Of a DNA stretch of 64,000 nucleotides, positions 1 to 7,862 are shown in pieces. Numbering within the stretch: position 1 is the stretch's first letter; every line of letters starts with the position of its first letter. Source of the stretch: Microvirga sp052114605 (GTDB lineage: Bacteria; Pseudomonadota; Alphaproteobacteria; Rhizobiales; Beijerinckiaceae); NCBI RefSeq assembly GCF_052114605.1, contig NZ_JBFRFB010000002.1, positions 124,001 to 188,000 on the forward strand, in the 5' to 3' direction. The translations under genes were made by a program, and so were the position numbers. The notes beneath the pieces were generated by a model. That model was not told where the DNA came from, did no database searches, and saw only the letters and a program-made list of their open reading frames with translations.

Positions 1-1125
1 GCCATAATGGAAAGAGACGTCTTCGAACCGGATCTCTCCACGCGGCACCGCAAGCCTGGGAGCCTGGGGCACATCGGTCAGCCCATGCGGCCGGGCGATG
101 GTCTGCATGCTCTCCTGCACCGTGCCGATATTCTCGAACACGTCCCGCACCTCGTGCATCACCCAGCCGGACATGGCGAGGATGCGCATGACGAGGGCCA
201 ACCCCGCCGCCGCCTCGCCGCTCGTCATGACGCCCCGGCTCCAGAGGATGACGGAGAAGGCGCCGGTCGCCGCCAGAAGCAGGCTGTTCATGAGGGACAG
301 AAGGCCGGTCACGACCGAGTTGAGCCTCAGCGATCTGAGGAAGGCCTCCGTATTAGCCCCCACCGCCTCCTTGACCGCCGAGCGCTCCTCGTCGGCGCGG
401 GCGAAGAGTTTGACGGTGAGGATGTTGGTGTAGCTGTCGACGACCCGGCCCACGAGGGCCGAGCGGGTATCGGCGACCTTCAGGGACCGTTCCTTGGCGC
501 GCGGCACGAAGAAATACAGAAGAAGCGCATAACCCATGATCCAGAGGCCCATGGGCAGGGCGAGCCAGGGGCTGACGCTGGAGAAGACCCCGAGCGCCGT
601 GACGGCATAGATCAGCACATAGAGCAGCGTATCGATGAGGGTGACCGCGATGCTGCGGATGGCGCCGCCGCCCTGCATGATGCGGTTGGCGAGCCTTCCC
701 GCGAAATCCGCCTGGAAATAGCTGACCGCATGGCCGAGCGTGTAGACATGGGTCCGCCAGCGGACCAGGTTGGTGCTCTGGGGGATGATGACCTGGTTGG
801 AGATCACCTCATGGGCGAAGTTCAGGATGGGCCGAATGAAGATGACGAGGCCAGCCATGAATAGAAGCGCGGTGCCGTGATCGGCCCAGATCCTTTCCGG
901 CGTCGAAGTCGCTAGAATATCCACCAGCCGGCCCAGCAGGATGTAGAGCGACGATTCGAACAGGCCGACAACCAGGGAGACGAAGAATAGGATCACGAGC
1001 CAGAAGCGGACCGGCTTGAGGTAATGCCAGGTAAAGCCGCTGACCGTGTTCGGCGGGGTCTCACCCTCATTGAACGGCGCGAACACGTCGATCCGCTTTT
1101 CGAGCCAACGGAATAGTCTCATCAT
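1..1125 (-). CDS. ABC transporter permease/ATP-binding protein, N-terminal part (runs off the left edge)
   Basis: Reading the minus strand from an ATG at 1125 (a second ATG follows at 1122) gives an open frame of 375 codons that stays open to base 1. The protein has a charged start (MMRLFRWLEKRID), then several hydrophobic helices typical of the six-helix membrane domain of type IV ABC exporters, and ends in the window with PRGEIRFEDVSFHYG, the usual beginning of the nucleotide-binding domain. Walker A, signature and Walker B motifs would lie outside the window. The layout (membrane domain fused ahead of an ATPase domain) matches MsbA-like half-transporters, which export lipids, peptides or drugs across the inner membrane. 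The substrate cannot be told. It is divergent from trmL, separated by a repeat-filled gap. Confidence 0.85.
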   Translation of the reverse strand, partial: MMRLFRWLEKRIDVFAPFNEGETPPNTVSGFTWHYLKPVRFWLVILFFVSLVVGLFESSLYILLGRLVDILATSTPERIWADHGTALLFMAGLVIFIRPILNFAHEVISNQVIIPQSTNLVRWRTHVYTLGHAVSYFQADFAGRLANRIMQGGGAIRSIAVTLIDTLLYVLIYAVTALGVFSSVSPWLALPMGLWIMGYALLLYFFVPRAKERSLKVADTRSALVGRVVDSYTNILTVKLFARADEERSAVKEAVGANTEAFLRSLRLNSVVTGLLSLMNSLLLAATGAFSVILWSRGVMTSGEAAAGLALVMRILAMSGWVMHEVRDVFENIGTVQESMQTIARPHGLTDVPQAPRLAVPRGEIRFEDVSFHYG

Positions 1126-1160
1126 TCGATACTCATCCTGACGTCCCCTGCTTCAACCTA

Positions 1161-1208
1161 AAGCATCGTGCGGAAAAGTGGGTCCGGTTTTCCGCCAGAA
1201 CGATGCTC
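1161..1208. repeat. Intergenic palindrome 1
   Basis: Imperfect inverted repeat: AGCATCGT at 1162-1169 pairs with ACGATGCT at 1200-1207, and inside it CGGAAAA at 1171-1177 pairs with TTTTCCG at 1188-1194. It sits between two divergent genes and has no T-tract, so it is not a normal terminator. It resembles the short extragenic palindromes common in Methylobacteriaceae and Rhizobiales genomes; that assignment is from memory. Confidence 0.6.
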
Positions 1209-1222
1209 TAAGCTAAGGAGAG

Positions 1223-1273
1223 AAGCATCGGATTGATCCCAAAAGTGCAAATCCACTTTTGGGTCCGATGCTT
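1223..1273. repeat. Intergenic palindrome 2
   Basis: Nested inverted repeat: AAGCATCGGA at 1223-1232 pairs perfectly with TCCGATGCTT at 1264-1273, and CCCAAAAGTG at 1238-1247 pairs with CACTTTTGGG at 1254-1263. The outer arms share the AGCATCG core with the palindrome 15 bases upstream, so the two look like related copies of one repeat family. It lies 44 bases ahead of the trmL start and could fold in its leader. Confidence 0.65.
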
Positions 1274-1316
1274 TGGAACGTGAAGCGTTCACTTGACGCG
1301 GAGGCCGCCTGACCCG

Positions 1317-1802
1317 ATGACGGATGTCATGCCTCATCTAGCCATCTACCAACCGGACATTCCCCAGAACACCGGCACCATGCTGCGCCTGGCCGCCTGC
1401 CTCGGCGTGCCCGTGGACATCATCGAGCCGGCGGCCTTCGATGTCTCGGACCGGAACCTGCGTCGTTCGGGCATGGATTACCTGAACAGCGTAACAATTA
1501 CACGTCACATTTCCTGGCGCGCCTTCGAGGAGTGGCGACGGGAGACCGGGGGGCGGCTGATCTTGGCCACTACGAAGGGGGCGATGCCCTATACCGACTT
1601 CGCTTATCAGCCCAACGATATCATCATGGTCGGCAGGGAATCCGCCGGCGTGCCCGATGAAGTGCATGAGGCAGCGGATTCCAGGATTATCATTCCCATG
1701 CAGCCGGGCTTGCGCTCCCTCAACGTGGCGGTGACCGCCGCGATGATGCTGGGCGAGGCCTTGCGACAAACCCATACCTTCCCCATTCCCCCACAAGCCT
1801 GA
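1317..1802 (+). CDS. trmL: tRNA (cytidine(34)-2'-O)-methyltransferase
   Basis: Probable TrmL, a SPOUT (SpoU) methyltransferase that 2'-O-methylates the wobble base of tRNA-Leu isoacceptors using S-adenosylmethionine in the cytoplasm. The 161-residue size is normal for this minimal family. The three SPOUT motifs are visible: IPQNTGTMLRLA (residues 15-26), GRESAGVP (106-113) and IIIPM followed by SLNVAVTAA (125-142), which form the trefoil knot and the cofactor site. I start at ATG 1317, which has GGAGG at 1300-1304; an in-frame TTG at 1293 would add eight residues and an ATG at 1329 would remove four. It is followed 11 bases later by hemF on the same strand. Confidence 0.9.
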   Translation: MTDVMPHLAIYQPDIPQNTGTMLRLAACLGVPVDIIEPAAFDVSDRNLRRSGMDYLNSVTITRHISWRAFEEWRRETGGRLILATTKGAMPYTDFAYQPNDIIMVGRESAGVPDEVHEAADSRIIIPMQPGLRSLNVAVTAAMMLGEALRQTHTFPIPPQA

Positions 1803-1813
1803 AGCGACACGCC

Positions 1814-2710
1814 ATGATCGACAAAGCCGATATCGAGCGCCTGCAGATCGAAGCGCCCCTCTGGTTCGCAGCCCTGCGCGACCGTATCTGCGCCGCATTC
1901 GAAGCTCTGGAAGACGAGGTTACGGCGCCGCTCCTGCCCGAGGCTTCAAAGCCCGGCCGGTTCGAGCGCACGCCCTGGGAGCGCAAGGACCATACCGGCG
2001 CGCCGGGCGGCGGCGGGGTGATGTCGATGATGCGCGGGCGCGTGTTCGAGAAGGTGGGCGTGCATGTCTCGACCGTGCATGGCGAGTTCGCGCCGGAATT
2101 TCGCGGCCAGATCCCCGGTTCGGATCAGGACCCGAACTTCTGGGCCGGCGGCATCTCGCTCATCGCCCATCCATGGAACCCGAACGTGCCTACCGTTCAT
2201 ATGAACACCCGCTTCGTGGTGACTACAAAACCCTGGTTCGGCGGTGGTGCGGATCTCACCCCCGTGCTCGACCGGCGGCGTACGCAGGACGATCACGATA
2301 CCGTCGCCTTCCATAACGCCCTGGAGGAGGCCTGCCATCGCCATGCGCCGGAGGGGTCATACGAAAAATACAAGAAGTGGTGCGACGAGTATTTCTATCT
2401 CAAGCACCGCCACGAGCCGCGCGGAATCGGCGGCATCTTCTACGATTATCACTGGACCGGCGATCCCGACCGGGACCTCGCCTTCACCAAGGATGTGGGC
2501 GAAGCCTTCCTGAAGATCTATCCCGGGATCGTGCGCCGCAACGTGTTCAACGATTGGACTGAACAAGACCGCATCGAGCAGCAGGTTCGGCGCGGGCGGT
2601 ATGTGGAGTTCAACCTGCTCTACGACCGCGGCACGATCTTCGGATTGAAGACCGGCGGCAACATCGCGTCGATCCTGTCATCCATGCCGCCGACGGTGCG
2701 GTGGCCGTAA
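1814..2710 (+). CDS. hemF: Oxygen-dependent coproporphyrinogen III oxidase
   Basis: HemF converts coproporphyrinogen III to protoporphyrinogen IX by two oxidative decarboxylations, using O2 and no metal or flavin, in the late heme pathway. The 298-residue length and the conserved blocks are those of the family: HPWNPNVPTVHMNTRF (119-134), WFGGGADLTP (141-150) and GRYVEFNLLYDRGT (261-274), followed by TGGNIASILSSMPP near the C-terminus. It begins 11 bases after trmL and is probably co-transcribed. Beyond the stop there is no gene for 264 bases, only palindromic repeats. Recognition is firm because the whole protein is colinear with known HemF. Confidence 0.95.
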   Translation: MIDKADIERLQIEAPLWFAALRDRICAAFEALEDEVTAPLLPEASKPGRFERTPWERKDHTGAPGGGGVMSMMRGRVFEKVGVHVSTVHGEFAPEFRGQIPGSDQDPNFWAGGISLIAHPWNPNVPTVHMNTRFVVTTKPWFGGGADLTPVLDRRRTQDDHDTVAFHNALEEACHRHAPEGSYEKYKKWCDEYFYLKHRHEPRGIGGIFYDYHWTGDPDRDLAFTKDVGEAFLKIYPGIVRRNVFNDWTEQDRIEQQVRRGRYVEFNLLYDRGTIFGLKTGGNIASILSSMPPTVRWP

Positions 2711-2720
2711 CACCAAGCGT

Positions 2721-2970
2721 ATCATCCCGGGCGGAGTGAGCCGATGCGGGATCGTTTTCAGGATCGAGCATTGTCATTCCGGGGCCGCGCGCAGGCGTGG
2801 AAACCCAACCACGACGATGCCAAGAAGAGCGCTATGGCTTCCGACTGCTTTATTCTGTGACCATCGTGGTTATGGGTCCCCGCCTTCGCGGGAATGACAG
2901 CGTTGTGATTTAGGCACTCCATTCTGCTCGCGATCCCGGATCTGCGCTTCGCTCCGTCCGGGATGACGTC
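2721..2970. repeat. Composite nested palindromic intergenic element
   Basis: The gap between the convergent hemF and CCA-transferase genes is filled by nested inverted repeats. The core, about 2772-2899, begins with TGTCATTCC and ends with GGAATGACA; its arms (2772-2807 and 2873-2899) pair imperfectly, and an inner pair AACCACG / CGTGGTT extends the stem. The core is flanked by two hairpin elements, about 2721-2754 and 2931-2967. Each contains CATCCCGG/CCGGGATG-type arms, and the two are inverted near-copies of each other. The arrangement looks like a small mobile or REP-type element inserted within another. No coding capacity was seen. Confidence 0.6.
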
Positions 2971-2974
2971 CGAG

Positions 2975-4216
2975 TTAGGTTTGCGCCACGACTCGCCCGA
3001 TCAAGCCCTGCGTGTAAGCGTCATCCGTCGGGCAACCTTCAGCAAGCCATGCCTGCCGCGCCTGCGCCAGCAATTCCCCCACTCTCGGCCCTTTCGGAAC
3101 ACCGCGCTCGATAAGGTCCGCGCCGCGCATGGGGAACACCGGCACCGGTTCCGCACCGCTGCGATATTGCTCAAGTGTAGCAAGCGCATTCTCGTGCACT
3201 TGTGGACGCGGCTCGCCGCCGATAGCGGACAGAACAACGCCGAGCACCTCGGCTCCATGCTCCGCCACGAGCTGGCGAATGGCTTTTGCATCGAGCGGAA
3301 GCGCCCAGGTTTTGAGAATGTTCAACAGCCTTGCATAGGCCACGAGTTTCTTGTGTTCGTCGTTCGACAACCGCAGATGCTCGCGTAGCCGCTCCGCATC
3401 CTCCTCGACCATCACGGCGAGAGCGGCGAGCCGCCAGATGGGAACCGGCTTCTCCCCGGCAATGACGCGGGAAAAACGCCCAAATTCCGCGGCGCCCGCG
3501 AGCAGCCATGTCAGAAATCCGTGATCCGCGAGAATGCAGATTGTCTCTTCCGCGCGGCGCGCCACAAGAAGCCTGAGCAGCTCGTGCCGGATTCTCTCCT
3601 TCGACAGGATCGTCAGACCCTGCCGCTCGGAGCCCGATGCGGCAAGCCCTTCAGGATCGGGATCGCCGTTCGAATATTCCGCATGGAAGCGGAAGAAACG
3701 CATGATGCGTAAGTAATCCTCGCGGATGCGGGTATGCGCATCGCCGATGAAGCGCACGCGCCGCGCGGCAAGGTCGGCTTCGCCATCGGTGTAATCGTAG
3801 AGTTTCCCATCGAGGCCTAGCGACAGGGCATTGATGGTGAAATCGCGCCGCTTGGCATCGAGGACGAAGTCGCGCCCGAAATGCACGACGGCATAGCGCC
3901 CGTCGGTTTCAACATCCTCGCGCAGGGTCGTGATTTCGAAAGGCTCGCCATCGACGATGACGGTGATGGTTCCGTGCTCGATGCCGGTGGGAACGGACTT
4001 GAAGCCTGCCTTATTCGCACGCTGGACGATTGCCTCCGGCAGCATGGTGGTCGTGCAATCGACTTCCGTCACGGGTCGCCCGAGAAGTGCATTGCGCACG
4101 GCACCGCCGACGATGCGCGTTTCCTCACTATTGCCGTTATAAATTTCGAGCAGGCGCCGTAATTGCGGGCGCTCGAGCAGCTCATGAAGCGCCTTATGGT
4201 CGAGCGGCTGATTCAC
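2975..4216 (-). CDS. CCA tRNA nucleotidyltransferase
   Basis: Class II CCA-adding enzyme or poly(A) polymerase family member that would build or repair the 3' CCA end of tRNAs from CTP and ATP. The 413-residue product shows the nucleotidyltransferase head: GGAVRNALLG (37-46), an acidic EVD triplet (51-53) in the place of the usual DxD metal site, RRDFTINAL (123-131) and EDYLRIMRFFRF (166-177). I start at GTG 4216 because it forms a GTGA overlap with the stop of the upstream gene (TGA 4215-4213); a frame extension further upstream only shadows that gene. It is the last gene of a coupled four-gene operon with DUF1285, NUDIX and DUF6111, a set often kept together in Rhizobiales. Confidence 0.9.
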   Translation of the reverse strand: MNQPLDHKALHELLERPQLRRLLEIYNGNSEETRIVGGAVRNALLGRPVTEVDCTTTMLPEAIVQRANKAGFKSVPTGIEHGTITVIVDGEPFEITTLREDVETDGRYAVVHFGRDFVLDAKRRDFTINALSLGLDGKLYDYTDGEADLAARRVRFIGDAHTRIREDYLRIMRFFRFHAEYSNGDPDPEGLAASGSERQGLTILSKERIRHELLRLLVARRAEETICILADHGFLTWLLAGAAEFGRFSRVIAGEKPVPIWRLAALAVMVEEDAERLREHLRLSNDEHKKLVAYARLLNILKTWALPLDAKAIRQLVAEHGAEVLGVVLSAIGGEPRPQVHENALATLEQYRSGAEPVPVFPMRGADLIERGVPKGPRVGELLAQARQAWLAEGCPTDDAYTQGLIGRVVAQT

Positions 4217-4470
4217 TGAAACTGCCCCGGGACGACGCGTCCGTTTTCGATATGGGTCGGCACGAAGGCGCCGGTCTGACGCTCGGTCAAAAGGCCCGTG
4301 GCGACGAGCGACAGGATGACCAAAACAAGACCCGCGATTGCGAGCCAGAAGGATTGTTTGCTCCAGGAGGACCATGCCAGGGCATTGCGGCGCAGGATGA
4401 CGAGATAGCCGCCAAAAAGCACGAAAGGCAGGAAGAACAGGACCAATCCCTGCAGGAACGCACGCGTCAT
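4213..4470 (-). CDS. DUF6111 family small membrane protein
   Basis: An 85-residue protein with two clear hydrophobic helices: one near the N-terminus (about 7-26) and one in the middle (about 41-62), joined by a short loop containing RRNALAWSSWSKQ. The C-terminal tail is soluble and ends VPGQFQ. It fits the DUF6111 family, found in alphaproteobacteria in exactly this position between a NUDIX hydrolase and the CCA-transferase. The function is unknown. Its ATG overlaps the NUDIX stop by four bases and its own stop overlaps the CCA-transferase GTG by four bases, so translation of the operon is likely coupled. Confidence 0.8.
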   Translation of the reverse strand: MTRAFLQGLVLFFLPFVLFGGYLVILRRNALAWSSWSKQSFWLAIAGLVLVILSLVATGLLTERQTGAFVPTHIENGRVVPGQFQ

Positions 4471-5105
4471 ACTGAATAAAGCCTTTCGTACAGGTTGCGG
4501 ATGATTCCCGCAGTCACTCCCCAGATATAGTGCCCTTCATAGGGCATTGCATAATAGCGGCGAAGCTTGCCCTTCCACTCGCGGGAATGGAGCTCGTGGC
4601 GCGCCGGGTCCATGAGGAAGCTCATCGGCACCTCGAAGGTGTCGGCCACCTCATGCGGATTGAGGCTCAGGGTGTAGGAAGGAGAGATCCGCGCCACCAC
4701 GGGAACGACCAAATAATTGGTGGTTGAGAGATAGGCATCGAGATAGCCGAGCGGCGCGATGAAGCGGCTGTCGAGGCCGATCTCTTCCTGCGCCTCCCGG
4801 AAGGCCGCATCGAGGATCGAAGCATCGGTTGGATCGACCCTTCCACCGGGAAAAGCGATCTGCCCCGAATGCTGCCGCAGATGGACGGAGCGCTCCGTCA
4901 GCAGCAAGGCGGGCTCCTCGCGCATGACGACGGGCACCAGCACGGCGGCGGGCTTCGGGCTTAAGGGATAGATCAGCGGCACGTCGTCGAGGCTGTGATC
5001 GCCGCGCGGATTGGCGAGTGCATCCTCAAGATGCGGCGGCTCGGGACGCAGCCGTTCAGCGGCAAGCGTGAGGAAATCCGGCTTGTCCAAAGGCGCCGTT
5101 CTCAC
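4467..5105 (-). CDS. NUDIX hydrolase, CoA pyrophosphatase type
   Basis: A 212-residue NUDIX enzyme. The NUDIX box runs about 87-111, with GGRVDPTD at its start, an intact REAQEEIGL helix and the acidic metal-binding glutamates. Immediately before it, LRQHSGQIAFPGG (76-88) is the UPF0035-type signature associated with coenzyme A diphosphatases that hydrolyse CoA to 3',5'-ADP and 4'-phosphopantetheine. The start ATG at 5105 overlaps the DUF1285 stop by four bases and the stop overlaps DUF6111 by four bases. The substrate call rests on the subfamily signature alone and is less certain than the fold. Confidence 0.88.
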   Translation of the reverse strand: MRTAPLDKPDFLTLAAERLRPEPPHLEDALANPRGDHSLDDVPLIYPLSPKPAAVLVPVVMREEPALLLTERSVHLRQHSGQIAFPGGRVDPTDASILDAAFREAQEEIGLDSRFIAPLGYLDAYLSTTNYLVVPVVARISPSYTLSLNPHEVADTFEVPMSFLMDPARHELHSREWKGKLRRYYAMPYEGHYIWGVTAGIIRNLYERLYSV

Positions 5106-5704
5106 GAGGCCTCTCCGAGATCGGCAACCGGAGAAATGGGAAAGAAGGCTCCGCCTGCCGCCACGCCGAACATGAGCTCTCCATCGACCTCCCGTTCTTC
5201 GGTCATGCCGATCAGATCGAGCGCCAAAGCCCGGGTGACGAGCGCCCAGAGATCGCCACGCACCTTCACATAGGGTTTTACGCCGCCATGAGCATCCTCA
5301 TCGAAGCGCACCGGATTATCGGGACCGACCTGCACCAGGTCGTTCACATTCGTGCGGAAGGCGATCTGCCGATCCTTCCCCTCACCCTCGACGGCCATTT
5401 CCACGGCGAGGAACGGCGCATCGTCCACAACGATACCGACCCGCTCGACAGGGGTCACGAGCACATAGCGCTCCGGATCCTTGCGCAGGACGGTCGAAAA
5501 CAGGCGCACCAGGGCCGGGCGGTTGATGGGCGTGCCCATGTAATGCCAGGAGCCGTCGGCGGCGATGCGCATGTCGATTTCCCCGCAATAGGGCGGGTTC
5601 CACCGCTCCACCGGAGGCGGCCCTTTACGGGCGGCATCGGAGCCGAGTGCTTCCGTGAGGCGGGACAGGGCAGTTCCCGGGGCTGAGAGAGTTGGATCGG
5701 TCAT
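5102..5704 (-). CDS. DUF1285 domain-containing protein
   Basis: A 200-residue soluble protein that I recognise as the DUF1285 family from the block around GEIDMRIAADGSWHYMGTPI (about residues 41-60), followed by VRLFSTVLRKD and VTPVERVGIVVDDAPF. It has no signal peptide or membrane helix. The biochemical role is unknown. It is the first gene of the minus-strand operon leading to the CCA-transferase and overlaps the next gene by four bases. The divergent moxR gene starts 200 bases away, so the promoters of both operons should lie in 5705-5904. Confidence 0.8.
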   Translation of the reverse strand: MTDPTLSAPGTALSRLTEALGSDAARKGPPPVERWNPPYCGEIDMRIAADGSWHYMGTPINRPALVRLFSTVLRKDPERYVLVTPVERVGIVVDDAPFLAVEMAVEGEGKDRQIAFRTNVNDLVQVGPDNPVRFDEDAHGGVKPYVKVRGDLWALVTRALALDLIGMTEEREVDGELMFGVAAGGAFFPISPVADLGEAS

Positions 5705-5904
5705 GACGCAAGCGTGAACAAGAAAGTGAATGGGGAGGATCGACGAATGGCCGGCAATGGTTACTTCCTAGAGCATAGAGTTCTCAGGCCCTTCGTCCAA
5801 TCCATCGATTCTTGCTGCGGCGCATCGACCCTTGCATATCGACACGGATCGAAGGCAGACTAGCTCCCTGGGGGCTTAGTGCAACGAAGAGGGAGAATGA
5901 CCTC

Positions 5905-6921
<1,017 letters not shown>

Positions 6922-6931
6922 GGATAGCGAT

Positions 6932-7858
6932 ATGGCCCGTGTCCGGGTCCTCCCTGAAAGCGCCCGTTCTCCGGGCCGCCAAGAGACTGAGAGCGCCCTC
7001 TCGCTCGCCAACCGTATGCCGCATCTCGTGCTGGAGGCAAGGCGCGTCGCCGCCAACCTCGCCCACGGCATCCATGGACGCAGGCGCGCGGGTGTCGGCG
7101 AGACCTTCTGGCAGTTCCGCCCCTTCGTGACGGGAGAAGCAGCCCAGCGCATCGACTGGCGCCGCTCGGGCCGGGACGACCGGCTCTATGTCCGTGAGCG
7201 GGAATGGGAGACGGCACAGAGCGTATGGGTCTGGGTCGATCGCTCCGCCTCCATGGGCTATGCCTCGGAACTGGCCCAAGCGTCCAAGATCGAGCGCGCC
7301 ATCGTGCTGGGCCTCGCCCTGGCCGATTGCTTCGTGGAAGCCGGTGAGAAGGTTGGCATGCTCGGCCTCATGCCGCCACGCGCCACCCGCCGGATCGCCG
7401 AGACCATGGCCCAGACCATAGTCTCGGACCGCATCTCGATGGAGGAAGACCTGCCGCCTGACGCGTCCATTGCGCCACAGCACGAAGCCGTCCTGATCGG
7501 CGACTTCCTCTCTCCCGTGCGGGAGATCGCTACGACCGTCGAAGGTATCTCGTCCCGCGGCGCGCGCGGCCACCTCGTCATGATCGTCGATCCGGTGGAA
7601 GAGACCTTCCCGTTCCAGGGCCACGCCGTCCTGCACGACCTGGAAGATGGTGTTTCCTTACGCATTGGCGATGCCGTTTCGTGGGGGAAAGTTTACAGGG
7701 AGAGGATCGAGCAGCACCGGGCAGCGCTTCAGGACCTCGCCCGCCGCCGGGGTTGGACCCTCACGATCCACCGGACGGACAGGCCCGCGAGCGAGGCGGC
7801 GCTTCGCATCCTGACCCTCGTTTCCGCCGGACGCAGCGGCAATCCGGGAGGGAGATGA
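6932..7858 (+). CDS. DUF58 domain-containing protein (MoxR partner)
   Basis: A 308-residue soluble protein with the DUF58 core: FRPFVTGEAAQRIDWRRS (about 62-79), then RDDRLYVREREWETAQ and the MIDAS-like DRSASMG (103-109) of a vWA fold. DUF58 proteins are the usual companions of MoxR ATPases and are thought to recognise or present the client. No membrane helices are visible, unlike many DUF58 proteins that carry two N-terminal ones. It sits between moxR (ten-base gap) and the BatA/DUF4159 gene (four-base gap). The client complex is unknown. Confidence 0.88.
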   Translation: MARVRVLPESARSPGRQETESALSLANRMPHLVLEARRVAANLAHGIHGRRRAGVGETFWQFRPFVTGEAAQRIDWRRSGRDDRLYVREREWETAQSVWVWVDRSASMGYASELAQASKIERAIVLGLALADCFVEAGEKVGMLGLMPPRATRRIAETMAQTIVSDRISMEEDLPPDASIAPQHEAVLIGDFLSPVREIATTVEGISSRGARGHLVMIVDPVEETFPFQGHAVLHDLEDGVSLRIGDAVSWGKVYRERIEQHRAALQDLARRRGWTLTIHRTDRPASEAALRILTLVSAGRSGNPGGR

Positions 7859-7862
7859 CAGA

